Positions 36,657-46,003 of a DNA stretch of 46,003 nt are shown one piece after another (the first letter of the stretch is position 1; each line of letters starts with the position of its first letter). A program made the position numbers and the translations under genes. The notes under the pieces were generated by a model, which saw only the letters and a list, made by a program, of their open reading frames with translations, had not been told where the DNA came from and ran no database searches. This DNA is from a bacterium (lineage in GTDB: Bacteria > Planctomycetota > UBA11346), in assembly GCA_020047915.1 (NCBI GenBank), contig JAIFND010000114.1, positions 1 through 46,003 on the forward strand. The letters run 5' to 3'.

Positions 36657-39600
36657 ATGCTGACCCTCCCCGCCGCGCCCGCCGAGCAGAACGACGTCGC
36701 CGTCAAGGCTTGGCGCCAGAGCGTGACCATGCCGACCTACGAGCCGGCCGCGCCGGACCGGAATCCCATGTTCCTGGAAAAGCGCGTGTACCAGGGCTCG
36801 ACCGGCCGGGTCTATCCCCTGCCCTTCTACGATCGCATCGCCGAAAAGCCGGTCGAGCGGGCGTGGCAGGCCATCCACCTCGAGAACGCCTACGTCCGTC
36901 TGATGATCCTGCCCGAACTCGGTGGGCGCATCCACGTCGGCTACGACAAGACCATCGGCTACGACTTCTTCTACCGCCAGAACGTGATCAAGCCGGCCCT
37001 GGTCGGTCTGGCTGGGCCGTGGTGCTCGGGCGGGGTCGAGTTCAACTGGCCGCAGCACCACCGGCCGGCGACCTGCATGCCGGTCGAGGTCGAGATCGAG
37101 CGCAGCCCTGATGGCAGCGTCACCGTCTGGTGCAGCGACCACGATCCGATGGTGCGCATGAAAGGCATGCATGGCGTGCGCCTGCGGCCGGACAGCTCGG
37201 CAGTCGAGCTGGTCGCGCGGCTGCACAACCGCACCGAGGATGCCCAGACCTTCCTGTGGTGGGCCAACGTCGCCACCCGCGTCCACGACCAGTACCAGTC
37301 CTTCTTCCCGCCCGAGGTCAGCTACGTCGCCGACCACGCCAAGCGGGCCATGAGCACCTTCCCGCGCTGCGCGGGCACCTACTACGGCGTCGATTACGGC
37401 AGCCGGCGCGGCACCCACGCCGATGGCGTGGCGAAGAACGACCTGTCCTGGTACCGCAACATCCCGGTCCCGACCAGCTACATGATCCTGGGCACGCAGC
37501 AGGACTTCTTCGGCGGCTACGATCATGCCGCCGGCGGCGGCGTGGTGCACGTCGCCGACCATCACGTCAGTCCGGGCAAGAAGCAGTGGACCTGGGGCAA
37601 TCATCCGTTTGGCCACGCCTGGGACCGCAACCTGACCGACGGCGACGGCCCGTACATCGAGCTGATGGCCGGCGTCTTCACCGACAACCAGCCCGACTTC
37701 AGCTGGCTGCTGCCGGGGGAGACCAAGACCTTCGTGCAGCGCTGGTGGCCGTTGCAGAAGATCGGCATCGCGCATCTGGCCGACGAGCACGCCGCGTTGC
37801 ACCTGAGCGTGACGCGCGGTCAGATCCGCGTAGGGGTGGCCGCCGCCCAGCCGATTCCCGGCGCGCGGATCGAACTGCGCCGCGGCGAGGCTCTGGTGCA
37901 GGCGTGGACGGCCGACCTCGCCCCTGGCGCGCCGCTGGTCGCCGAGGTTGCGTTGCCGGCGCGCACCCGGGCGCATGAACTCAGCCTCCAGCTGCGGGGC
38001 GACGGTGTAAGCCTGCGCTACCGCATCGCCAAGCCCGACACGCGCCGCGCCGTACCGGCCGCGGCCACCGAGCCGCCGGCACCGGCCGAGATCGGCGGAA
38101 ACGACGAGCTCTACGTCACCGGTCTCCATCTCGAGCAGTACCGCCATGCGACGCGCTCGCCGGTACCCTACTGGCAGGAAGCGCTGCGCCGTGATCCAGG
38201 CGACAGCCGCTGCAACCTGGCGCTCGGCCGCTGGCACCGGCGGCGCGGCGAACTGGCACTCGCCGAGCCCCTGTTGCGCCGGGCCGTAGAGCGCCAGGTC
38301 CGCCGCAATCCCAATCCCGCCGATGGCGAGGCGCTGTACCAGCTCGGACTGTGCCTGCGCGATCTCGGACGCGACGCCGAGGCCTACGACGCCTGCGCCA
38401 AGGCGGCGTGGAACGCCGGCTGGGTGGCGCCGGCGATGCACGTACTCGCCGAACTCGACTGCCGCGCCGGAGCGTGGACGAAGGCGCTCGAGCACCTCGA
38501 CACCTGCCTGCGCCACGACACCGACCAGCTGCGCGCCCGCGACCTGCGCGCCATCGTCCTGCGCCGTCTCGGACGCCACGCCGAGGCCGAAGCCCAGCTT
38601 GCCGCCACCATCGCCCTGGACCCCCTCGACTGGTGGTGCCGTCTGCTGCGTGGCGAGGCCCTGGCCTGCGACACCCAGGTGCGCCTCGACCTGGCCCTCG
38701 ACCATGCCCGCGCCGGGCTCTACAGCGAGGCGCAGAACCTCCTGGCTGCCGCCACCCCCGAACCGCGCAGCGGCACCGCCCCGCTGGTAGCCGCCTATCG
38801 CGCCTGGATCGCCGACCTGCTGGGCGACACCCAGACCATGCGCACCGCCCTGGCCGAGCTGCGTGCCGCCGATCCCGACTACTGCTTCCCCGCCCGCCCG
38901 GCTGAGGAGTCGATCCTGCGCCGCTGCCTGGAGCTGGACAGGGCCAACGCCCGCTCCTGGCACTACCTCGGCAATTGGCTCTACGATCGCCGCCGCCACG
39001 CCGAGGGCATCGCCGCCTGGGAGAAGGCGGCCAGGCTGGAGCCGGGGCATGCGGTCACCTGGCGCAACCTGGGCATCGGCCGCTTCAACGTGCAGGGTCG
39101 GCCGAGGCAGGCCCGCGCCGCCTACGAGGCTGCACTGCGCGCCGCGCCCGACGACGCACGCCTGGTGTTCGAGCGCGACCAGCTGTGGAAGCGCCTGGGC
39201 GAATCGGCCAGCCGCCGCCTCGCCGCCCTTGAGCGCCGCCCCGACCTGATCCAGCGCCGCGACGACCTCTCGGTCGAGCATACCAACCTGCTGTGCCAGG
39301 TCGGCCGCTATGCCGATGCAGAGACGCTGCTTGCCGCACGCCGTTTCCAGCCCTGGGAGGGCGGCGAAGGCCAGGCCCTGGCCGTGCACAAGCGCGTGCA
39401 GCTGGCCCTGGGCCGGCAGGCGCTGGCTGACGGCGATGCGGCGATAGCCCTGCGCCGCTTCGTGGCCGCCACCGAGGCGCCCGAGAATCTCGGCGAGGCC
39501 TGGCATTTGCTGCAGAACCAGTCCGACGCCTGGTTCTGGCAGGGCGAAGCCGCAGCTGCCGCAGGCGACCGGCGCGCTGCCCGGGCCGCCTGGACGCAGG

Positions 39601-39983
39601 CCGCAACCTTCCGCGGCGACTTCCAGGACATGAGCGTGCGCGCCTATAGCGAGATGAGCGTATGGTCGGCCCTGGCACTGATCCGCCTGGGTCGGCAGAA
39701 GAATGGCGTCACCCTGCTGGACGGCCTTGCCCGCTACGCCAAGGAGCTGGCGGCGAGTACGGCGCGCATCGACTACTTCGCCACCTCGTTGCCGACCATG
39801 CTGCTCTTTGCGGACGACCTCCAGGCCCGCCAGCAGACCACCGCCCTGTTCCTGCGCGCCCAGGCGGCGCTGGCGCAGGGCCGCGCTGCGGCCGGCCGGC
39901 GCCTGCTCGCCCAGGTGCTGGCACGCGACCCCGGTCACGCCCTGGCCGGCGATCTGGCGGCGGCGGGGATGCCGCGCCGCTGA
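36657..39983 (+). CDS. DUF5107 domain / tetratricopeptide-repeat protein
   Basis: MLTLPAAPAEQNDVAVKAWRQSVTMPTYEPAAPDRNPMFLEKRVYQGSTGRVYPLPFYDRI...LENAYVRLMILPELGGRIHVGYDKTIGYDFFYRQNVIKPALVGLAGPWCSGGVEFNWPQHHRP; C-terminal half is TPR-like. Start uncertain (36621 also possible). Confidence 0.88.
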   Translation: MLTLPAAPAEQNDVAVKAWRQSVTMPTYEPAAPDRNPMFLEKRVYQGSTGRVYPLPFYDRIAEKPVERAWQAIHLENAYVRLMILPELGGRIHVGYDKTIGYDFFYRQNVIKPALVGLAGPWCSGGVEFNWPQHHRPATCMPVEVEIERSPDGSVTVWCSDHDPMVRMKGMHGVRLRPDSSAVELVARLHNRTEDAQTFLWWANVATRVHDQYQSFFPPEVSYVADHAKRAMSTFPRCAGTYYGVDYGSRRGTHADGVAKNDLSWYRNIPVPTSYMILGTQQDFFGGYDHAAGGGVVHVADHHVSPGKKQWTWGNHPFGHAWDRNLTDGDGPYIELMAGVFTDNQPDFSWLLPGETKTFVQRWWPLQKIGIAHLADEHAALHLSVTRGQIRVGVAAAQPIPGARIELRRGEALVQAWTADLAPGAPLVAEVALPARTRAHELSLQLRGDGVSLRYRIAKPDTRRAVPAAATEPPAPAEIGGNDELYVTGLHLEQYRHATRSPVPYWQEALRRDPGDSRCNLALGRWHRRRGELALAEPLLRRAVERQVRRNPNPADGEALYQLGLCLRDLGRDAEAYDACAKAAWNAGWVAPAMHVLAELDCRAGAWTKALEHLDTCLRHDTDQLRARDLRAIVLRRLGRHAEAEAQLAATIALDPLDWWCRLLRGEALACDTQVRLDLALDHARAGLYSEAQNLLAAATPEPRSGTAPLVAAYRAWIADLLGDTQTMRTALAELRAADPDYCFPARPAEESILRRCLELDRANARSWHYLGNWLYDRRRHAEGIAAWEKAARLEPGHAVTWRNLGIGRFNVQGRPRQARAAYEAALRAAPDDARLVFERDQLWKRLGESASRRLAALERRPDLIQRRDDLSVEHTNLLCQVGRYADAETLLAARRFQPWEGGEGQALAVHKRVQLALGRQALADGDAAIALRRFVAATEAPENLGEAWHLLQNQSDAWFWQGEAAAAAGDRRAARAAWTQAATFRGDFQDMSVRAYSEMSVWSALALIRLGRQKNGVTLLDGLARYAKELAASTARIDYFATSLPTMLLFADDLQARQQTTALFLRAQAALAQGRAAAGRRLLAQVLARDPGHALAGDLAAAGMPRR

Positions 39984-40001
39984 GGTCCGGCGGCACGCCG
40001 G

Positions 40002-41993
40002 TCAGGGATCCATCTCGCCCAGCTCCCGCCTGAATCCACCCGAGAGGATCGGGAAGCGGCACCAGGTCTTCGGGTCGAGGTTCTCGTCATCGAGATGGAA
40101 TGCCGGCGCGAAGCGCTCGCGCTTCCACTGGTTGCGGCACCACAGGGTGGTGAAATGCCGGATCCACGCGCTGAGCCTGGCCCGGGGATGCTGCGGATGC
40201 TCGACCACGAGCTGCGCGAGGATGTCCCTGGGCGGCAGCTTGTCGCGGATGGCGAGGCGCTCGATGCGGTCGAGGATCGGGAAGGGCATGAGGTCGCCCT
40301 CGCTGTGCTGGGCGGCGGCCAGCGGGCGCAGTTCCGGGGTCGAGCTCTGCGTGGTCACGCAGGCCAGCGCCGGGATGGGGCCGAGCCCGAGCGGACCGTG
40401 CCGCTCCAGCCAGGCCAGCCACTGGCGCAGGAACGCCTTGTCGATGCCGGCGATCGGACTCAGCCCGCCGCAGGTGTCCCCATCCATCGTGGCATAGCCG
40501 ACCGCAGCCTCGCTGCGGTTGCTGGTCGCCAGCAGCAGCTTGTTCTCGAGGTTCGCGATCATCCACACGCCCGGGGCCCGCGCCCGCGCCTGGATGTTCT
40601 GCAGGGCCAGATCGTCCTGCTCCCAGGTCGGCACGCGCCCGAGCGCCCGGCCCACCGCCTCGGTGTAGCCGCGCACGAAGCCATCCACCTCGAGGTCGCG
40701 GTGCGTGGCGCCGATCGCCGCTGCGACCTGCTGCGCGGCCGCACGCGTGGTCTGACTGCTGTTGGCGGTGCCCTGGTACACCGTGGTCAGCAGCCGGGCG
40801 GTGAGCGCGGCGGCGTCGCTGGCCTGGTCCAGGCCAGCGACGTGGGCGAGGCGGACGCGGAACTCCGCCTCGCCCAGTTCGGCCAGGGCACGCCGGACCA
40901 TCAGGCCGATCAGGCTGACCACGGCGGTCGAGTCGCAGCCGCCGCTCAGGCTGACGACGAAGCCCTGCGCCCAGCTCTTGCGCAGGTAATCGAAAAGCGC
41001 CAGCGTCTCGGCGCGGGTGAACTCCTCCTCCTTGAGGGTCGGGCTGGCCTCCCACGCGCTGGCCGGGATGGCCGGCGAGGTCGCCACCCGGGCCGCCGGC
41101 CAGGCGTGCGTCGCCTGGACGAGCCCGGGATGCTCGCCCAGGGCGGGGCTGAAGCTGGCGCTGCGCGCCTGGGCCGAGCGGGCGCTGGCGATATCGACCG
41201 TGGCGGTGGTCAGGTCCCAGGCGCTGAAGCCCAGGCGCCCGCCCTGGGCGACGATGGCGCCACCGGCCGCGATGAGCGCGCCGCCGTCGTAGATCGCCCG
41301 GCCGGCCTCGTTGCCCAGCAGGTTGGCATAGACGTAGGCGCAGCCGTAGGCGCGGCTGCCCTCGGTGACGAAGCGATGGCGCACCGCCAGCTTGCCGAAG
41401 GCGAAGTGGCTGGCCGAGGGGTTGAGGATGACGTCGGCGCCATGCGCCGCGAGCCGGGCCCCCGGACGCTGGGCCACCCAGGCGTCCTCGCAGATCTCGA
41501 AGCCGAAGCGGATGCTGTCCTGCGCCTGCGGTCCGAGCGCGAAGAGCAGATCGCCAAACGGCACCTCGACCCCGCCGATCCATGTCGTGGCCGCGCTGCC
41601 TTCATGCCAGGGCTTGAACCAGCGCGGCTCGTAGTGGATGCCATCGCCGGCGAGATGCTGCTTGGCCACGCATCCCAGCACCCGTCCATCGGCGACCACC
41701 GCTACGCAATTGAACAACGCGCGGTGGTGCAGGCGCGGCAGACCGAGACACACCACCAGCCCGTGCGTCTCGGGCAGCAGTTCGAGCAGCACGCGTTCGG
41801 CCTGCACCACGACGTCGGGGCCATGGAAGGCGTCCTCGCAGCCATAGCCGGTGATGCACAGCTCGGGCAGGCAGAGCAGGCCGACCTGCGCGGCGCGGGC
41901 GTGACGGATGGCGGCCAGGATGCGCTGCTGGTTCCCGTCCCAATCGAGCGGGGTCTGGTTGAGGACGGCGGCGGCGAGGGTGATCCGGTTCAT
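40002..41993 (-). CDS. nadE: NAD(+) synthase, glutamine-hydrolysing
   Basis: N-terminal nitrilase ([26 protein letters not shown]...[18 protein letters not shown]) and C-terminal synthetase ([49 protein letters not shown]). Confidence 0.95.
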   Translation of the reverse strand: MNRITLAAAVLNQTPLDWDGNQQRILAAIRHARAAQVGLLCLPELCITGYGCEDAFHGPDVVVQAERVLLELLPETHGLVVCLGLPRLHHRALFNCVAVVADGRVLGCVAKQHLAGDGIHYEPRWFKPWHEGSAATTWIGGVEVPFGDLLFALGPQAQDSIRFGFEICEDAWVAQRPGARLAAHGADVILNPSASHFAFGKLAVRHRFVTEGSRAYGCAYVYANLLGNEAGRAIYDGGALIAAGGAIVAQGGRLGFSAWDLTTATVDIASARSAQARSASFSPALGEHPGLVQATHAWPAARVATSPAIPASAWEASPTLKEEEFTRAETLALFDYLRKSWAQGFVVSLSGGCDSTAVVSLIGLMVRRALAELGEAEFRVRLAHVAGLDQASDAAALTARLLTTVYQGTANSSQTTRAAAQQVAAAIGATHRDLEVDGFVRGYTEAVGRALGRVPTWEQDDLALQNIQARARAPGVWMIANLENKLLLATSNRSEAAVGYATMDGDTCGGLSPIAGIDKAFLRQWLAWLERHGPLGLGPIPALACVTTQSSTPELRPLAAAQHSEGDLMPFPILDRIERLAIRDKLPPRDILAQLVVEHPQHPRARLSAWIRHFTTLWCRNQWKRERFAPAFHLDDENLDPKTWCRFPILSGGFRRELGEMDP

Positions 41994-43444
41994 GCCTGCT
42001 CCGTGCCGGCGCGGGCGGCCAGGATCAACGCCAATTTGCGTTCCTGCAGCCCGCTTTCCAGGCCGACCGGATAGCGGTGCGGATTGTCCAGGCGCTTGAT
42101 GCCGGGATGGAAGAGACGCAGCTGCTCGCGGGTCCGGGCCCGGATGTCGCCGAGGACCGGCCGGTCATAGACCAGAACGCCACGACGCAGGACCGGCACC
42201 AGAAGATCCTGGCCATCCAGTCCGTCCGGCATGGTCTTGCGCCGCGTCGGGTCGGCGGGATCCACCATCTCCCAGGTGCCGGGCACGTCGTGCAGTTCGT
42301 CCCAGATGACGTCCCCGACCGCCGCCCCACCGCTGATGAAGCGACGGACGTTCTGCATGCCGGGATTCGACACCTTGATCGCCTGTTCGCTGAGCTTGAC
42401 CCGTGGCTGCCACGGACCGCCCGGGGCGCGGATGGCGGCCAGCTTGTAGACTCCGCCGAGGGCCGGCTGGTCGTAGGCGGTCACCAACTTGGTCCCCACG
42501 CCCCACACCGTGATCGCCCCGCCCTGCTGGCGGATGCTGGCGATGGTGTGCTCGTCGAGATCGTTCGAGGCGACTATCTGCGCCTGGGAGAAGCCGGCCG
42601 CATCGAGCAGCTTCCGCGCCTCGGCCGACAGCCAGGCGAGATCGCCCGAGTCGAGCCGGATGCCGACCAGTTCGTGGCCGCGTGCGCGCAGGCGGCGGGC
42701 GACCGCGATCGCCTTGCGCACGCCCGCGAGGGTGTCGTAGGTATCGACCAGGAACACGCAGTTGTTGGGCATCGCCTGGGCGTAGGCCTCGAAGGCCCCC
42801 TCCTCGTCGTCGAACGACATGACCCAGCTGTGCGCATGCGTGCCGCGCACCGGGATGCCATAGCGCTTGCCGGCAAGCACGTTCGAGGTCGAAGCGCAGC
42901 CCCCGACGTGGGCGGCCCGGCTGGCCATGATCGCACCATCGGGCCCCTGCGCCCGGCGCAGGCCGAACTCCAGCACCGGATCGTCGCCGGCCGCCTGGCA
43001 GATGCGCGCCGCCTTGGTCGCGATGAGGGTGTTGAAGTTCACCAGGCACAGCAGGGCCGTCTCGAGCAGCTGGCCCTGCACGAGCGGGCCGCGCACGCGC
43101 AGCAGCGGCTGATGCGGGAACACCACCGTGCCCTCGGGCACGGCGTCGATGTCCACCTCCAGCCGCAGCCGTCCCAGATAGTCGAGGAAGGCCTCCTCGA
43201 AGATCGGCTTGCCGTCGTTGCCGGGGATGCGCGCCAGGAAGGCGAGATCGTCGGCGGCGAAGCGGAAGGCCTGCAGCCAATCGGTGACCGGATCGAGTCC
43301 GGCGGCGATGGTGTAGCCGCCGGCGAAGGGCGGTTTGCGGAAGTGCAGATGGAACACGGCCTCGTGGTCGGTCCGGCGCGTCTTCCAGTAGCCGTAGGCC
43401 ATCGTCAGCTGATACAGATCCGTCAGCAGTGCCGCACCTTCCAT
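41990..43444 (-). CDS. pncB: Nicotinate phosphoribosyltransferase
   Basis: [45 protein letters not shown]...[11 protein letters not shown]...[13 protein letters not shown]...[25 protein letters not shown] overlap with nadE. Confidence 0.96.
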   Translation of the reverse strand: MEGAALLTDLYQLTMAYGYWKTRRTDHEAVFHLHFRKPPFAGGYTIAAGLDPVTDWLQAFRFAADDLAFLARIPGNDGKPIFEEAFLDYLGRLRLEVDIDAVPEGTVVFPHQPLLRVRGPLVQGQLLETALLCLVNFNTLIATKAARICQAAGDDPVLEFGLRRAQGPDGAIMASRAAHVGGCASTSNVLAGKRYGIPVRGTHAHSWVMSFDDEEGAFEAYAQAMPNNCVFLVDTYDTLAGVRKAIAVARRLRARGHELVGIRLDSGDLAWLSAEARKLLDAAGFSQAQIVASNDLDEHTIASIRQQGGAITVWGVGTKLVTAYDQPALGGVYKLAAIRAPGGPWQPRVKLSEQAIKVSNPGMQNVRRFISGGAAVGDVIWDELHDVPGTWEMVDPADPTRRKTMPDGLDGQDLLVPVLRRGVLVYDRPVLGDIRARTREQLRLFHPGIKRLDNPHRYPVGLESGLQERKLALILAARAGTEQA

Positions 43445-43460
43445 GGCTGCCCCCTCCTTA

Positions 43461-43479
43461 TGGTGTATTTATTACACTA
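43461..43479. promoter_or_regulatory. Inverted repeat GTGTA-N5-TACAC upstream of pncB, candidate operator
   Basis: TGGTGTATTTATTACACTA; 5-bp perfect core arms plus a matching outer T/A, AT-rich in a GC-rich genome; just upstream of the pncB SD. Confidence 0.4.
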
Positions 43480-43533
43480 ATACGCCGGCGGTCAAGGTGC
43501 GGCGCCGTCCCTGCCCCATCCCGGGTTGCCTAT

Positions 43534-43550
43534 ATACCCACTGGGGGTAT
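43534..43550. promoter_or_regulatory. CsoR/RcnR-type operator ATACCC-N5-GGGTAT
   Basis: tatACCCactggGGGTATggta: perfect 6-bp inverted repeat with G-tract, 8 bp before the regulator start codon. Confidence 0.7.
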
Positions 43551-43558
43551 GGTATTCC

Positions 43559-43840
43559 ATGCCGCATACCCAGCACGACCGCCGCAAGCTCCTCGCCCGC
43601 GTGACCCGCATCCAGGGTCAGATCACCGCCGTGGCGAAGCTGCTCGAGAACGACCGCACAGATTGCTCCGCCGTCCTCCAGACCATCGCGGCCGCGCGTG
43701 GGGCGCTGAATTCGCTGATGGCCGAGGTCATGGCGGGCCACATCCGCGAACACGTCATCCCCGCCGACGCCAAGGCGACGCCCGAGCAGGCGGATGCCGC
43801 CGAGCAGGTGATCGACATCATCAACAGCTACCTGCGCTGA
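43559..43840 (+). CDS. Metal-sensing CsoR/RcnR/FrmR family repressor
   Basis: MPHTQHDRRKLLARVTRIQGQITAVAKLLENDRTDCSAVLQTIAAARGALNSLMAEVMAGHIREHVIPADAK; His3, Cys36, His61, His65 match the RcnR metal-ligand pattern (offset by one residue). Confidence 0.9.
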   Translation: MPHTQHDRRKLLARVTRIQGQITAVAKLLENDRTDCSAVLQTIAAARGALNSLMAEVMAGHIREHVIPADAKATPEQADAAEQVIDIINSYLR

Positions 43841-44142
43841 GCCCAGCTGTGGCGGCGGTTGCGGCCGCGGGCCGCGCACCATCACCAGGCCGCCCCTGTC
43901 CTGGCCAGCGGGCCGCGACAGCGCTGCACGGTCGAGATCCTCGGCGAGTACCCCGACGAGCGCATGGTCCTGCAGTTCGCGTCGCCACCCTCCGGCGCGG
44001 TCTGCGGCGTGATCGCACGCCCCGGTGATCTCCGCCGGCGTGGTCGTCGCCTCAGGGCTGGTGGCTGTGCTGCTGGGACTGGCCGGGCCTGGGCCTCAGC
44101 AGATCCCGGGGTAACCGGCGCGAGCCAGATGGGCTCTGGGCA

Positions 44143-45984
44143 TCATGGAGGCGTGGCCGCCTTGGCGACCGTCGGCGGTGGCACATGCCGTGGCGTGCGG
44201 ATGAGCGACTCGAGTTCGCGCACCTGCAGGGCCAACGCTGCGGCCTGGGCGCTCAGCTCCTCACCGATCGCGCTGTTCTCCTGCGCTCCGGCGGCATTGG
44301 CCTGGATCGCCTGGTCCATCTGGCTCATCGAGGCGGTGACCATGGACAGCCCCTGGGCGACCTCGTTGGCGCCGGTGGCCACCTCGCTGCACAGCTCGTT
44401 GACCCGCAGCGAGGCGCCAGTCATCTCCTCGACCACGCCGGAGACGCCGTGCGATAGCTGCACCCCATGGTCGGAGGCGTGCACGCTTTCCTCGATCAGC
44501 TGGGCGGTGGATCGGGCCGCCTCGCTGGCCCGCCGGGCGAGATTGCGGACCTCCTCCGCGACGACGGCGAAGCCCTTGCCGACCTCGCCGGCCCGCGCCG
44601 CCTCGACTGCCGCATTGAGCGCCAGCAGGTTGGTCTGGAAGGCGATCTCATCGATGGTCCTGACGATGCGCGCCGTCTTGTCGGCGTTGGCCTTGATCGC
44701 CGCGATGGCCGTGGTCAGTTCGCTGATCGCGTGCGCGCCGCGCTCGCCGGCCGTCCGCGCCTGCGCAGCAGCCTGGTTGGCGCTCTCGCTGCTGCGCGCC
44801 ACCTGCTGCATCTGCATGTTCATCTCTTCGAGGCTCATGTTGGTCTCCTCGAGCACGGCGGCGTTGTTGCTGGTACCGTTGGCCAGGGTCTGGGCACCCT
44901 GCGCCACCTGCTGCGAGGCCGCGGCGGTCTGCGTCGAGCAGTCGCCCAGGGCGCCGACGATGCGGGCGAGGACCCGCACCACCCCGACCGTGAGCAGGCC
45001 GGCGAGGATGGCCGCGCAGGCGACGGCGGCGATGACGCCGGCCAGGGTCAGGTGCTGCGTCCGCCCAAGGTCCGCGCTGCTCGCCTTGGCGATGGCCACG
45101 GTCTGGTCGCGGGCCGAACGCAACAGGGCCTGGGCTGCGTCCAGCAACCCATTGCCGGCCTCGATCCGGCGCTGGGCGAGTTCGGCACCTGCCTGCAGCA
45201 GGCGACGGACCTCGGTGATGGCCTGATGGTAGATCGCCGAACTGTCCAGGGCAGCCTGCAGATGCTGACGCTGCCCTGGGTCGCGCACCGATCCCAGCAG
45301 GGCGCCGAGCGGCTGCGTGATGGCGGTGAAATGCTCGTCGGTGCCATTCAGCACGTTCGAATCACGTCTGGCCTGCGCCTGCCAGAAGGCGATACGGATG
45401 GCATTGCCGTGGTCGATGATGCCATTGATCTGGTACACGCGGTCCATCCGCCGGCGCAGGTCGGCCTCGGCGGCCTTGGCTGCCAGCTCCTCGTCGAAGA
45501 GCACGCGCAAGCGGTCACGGAAGGCGTTGCAACTGGCCTCGAAAGCCGGGCCAGCCAGGGCGGCGGAGTCGCGGGCGGCGAGGTACTCTGCCTGCAGCCG
45601 CACCGTCTCGGGGATGAGCTCGGCGTAGGCCTTCTCCTGACGCTGCAGCACGACGACGGCGGCGGGCAGGTCGGCGAGCTCGGGCGTGCGCCTGGCCAGG
45701 GCGTCCAGGTCGGCGATGGCCTGGTGCAATTCGGGCTGGGCCTTGCCGACCTGCTCCATCCAGCCGGCCTGGCCGGTGCCGCTCCATTGCAGGACGGCAT
45801 ACATGATCGCGCTCTGTCGCCGTTCGGCCCGGATGGCCAGGTTCATCTCAGCCAGATAGGCGGCTTCGAGGCGCTGCGCCCCGGCGGCGGCCCGTCCCAT
45901 CTGCTGGTAGGCGTAACCGCCCAGCATCGCCGTGATCAGGACGACACAGGCGAAACCGAGGGCGATTTTCGGGCCGAGGCGCAT
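44143..45984 (-). CDS. Methyl-accepting chemotaxis protein without obvious HAMP domain
   Basis: [27 protein letters not shown] (TM1), second [30 protein letters not shown], signalling hairpin [51 protein letters not shown]-like GGAG before the ATG at 45984. Confidence 0.93.
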   Translation of the reverse strand: MRLGPKIALGFACVVLITAMLGGYAYQQMGRAAAGAQRLEAAYLAEMNLAIRAERRQSAIMYAVLQWSGTGQAGWMEQVGKAQPELHQAIADLDALARRTPELADLPAAVVVLQRQEKAYAELIPETVRLQAEYLAARDSAALAGPAFEASCNAFRDRLRVLFDEELAAKAAEADLRRRMDRVYQINGIIDHGNAIRIAFWQAQARRDSNVLNGTDEHFTAITQPLGALLGSVRDPGQRQHLQAALDSSAIYHQAITEVRRLLQAGAELAQRRIEAGNGLLDAAQALLRSARDQTVAIAKASSADLGRTQHLTLAGVIAAVACAAILAGLLTVGVVRVLARIVGALGDCSTQTAAASQQVAQGAQTLANGTSNNAAVLEETNMSLEEMNMQMQQVARSSESANQAAAQARTAGERGAHAISELTTAIAAIKANADKTARIVRTIDEIAFQTNLLALNAAVEAARAGEVGKGFAVVAEEVRNLARRASEAARSTAQLIEESVHASDHGVQLSHGVSGVVEEMTGASLRVNELCSEVATGANEVAQGLSMVTASMSQMDQAIQANAAGAQENSAIGEELSAQAAALALQVRELESLIRTPRHVPPPTVAKAATPP

Positions 45985-46003
45985 GCGAGACTCCACGATT
46001 CAT

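Noticed and set aside
35712-39938. 1408-aa minus-strand ORF
   Set aside because: Only the last ~287 codons (35712-36572) are the AraC regulator; the rest is an antisense open frame over the DUF5107-TPR gene with biased Gly/Ala/Gln/Val composition, a high-GC artefact.
1-46003. tRNA, rRNA, CRISPR arrays, transposases, phage or defence genes
   Set aside because: Looked for by eye; no cloverleaf, repeat-spacer array, IS-like ORF or defence-family motif was seen.

Overview
High-GC window that looks like an accessory polysaccharide- and sugar-utilisation region, probably from a PVC-type bacterium (Lentisphaerota, Planctomycetota or Verrucomicrobiota). That taxonomic guess rests only on family content: an H-X9-DG pseudopilin, PocR-AraC, DUF5107-TPR and many glycoside hydrolases. 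From left to right: a partial XylR/LacI-type sensor; a pseudopilin; a frameshifted GH36-like alpha-galactosidase; a four-gene operon (GH-A-like, GH43-like, (alpha/alpha)-barrel-like protein, FAD oxidoreductase); a putative lipoprotein; a sulfatase; a secreted GH-A-like enzyme; an AraC regulator; a beta-helix protein; an SGNH hydrolase; a frameshifted threonine aldolase; a Gfo/Idh/MocA and epimerase pair; AraC and PocR-AraC regulators; an isomerase / class II aldolase / FGGY kinase / Sip1-like alpha-galactosidase / mutarotase operon; an orphan histidine kinase; an AraC regulator; a DUF5107-TPR protein; an NAD salvage operon (nadE, pncB); an RcnR/CsoR-family repressor with its operator; and an MCP. 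The most interesting unannotated signal is a set of short direct repeats spaced 20-21 bp (the spacing expected for AraC-family binding) in several GH-associated intergenic regions. Different motifs occur near different genes: CATGTC pairs at three loci, back-to-back TGACGCA pairs between the pseudopilin and alpha-galactosidase genes, and an ATGCGGCA pair upstream of the four-gene operon. All assignments were made by eye from translated sequence, with no database searches.
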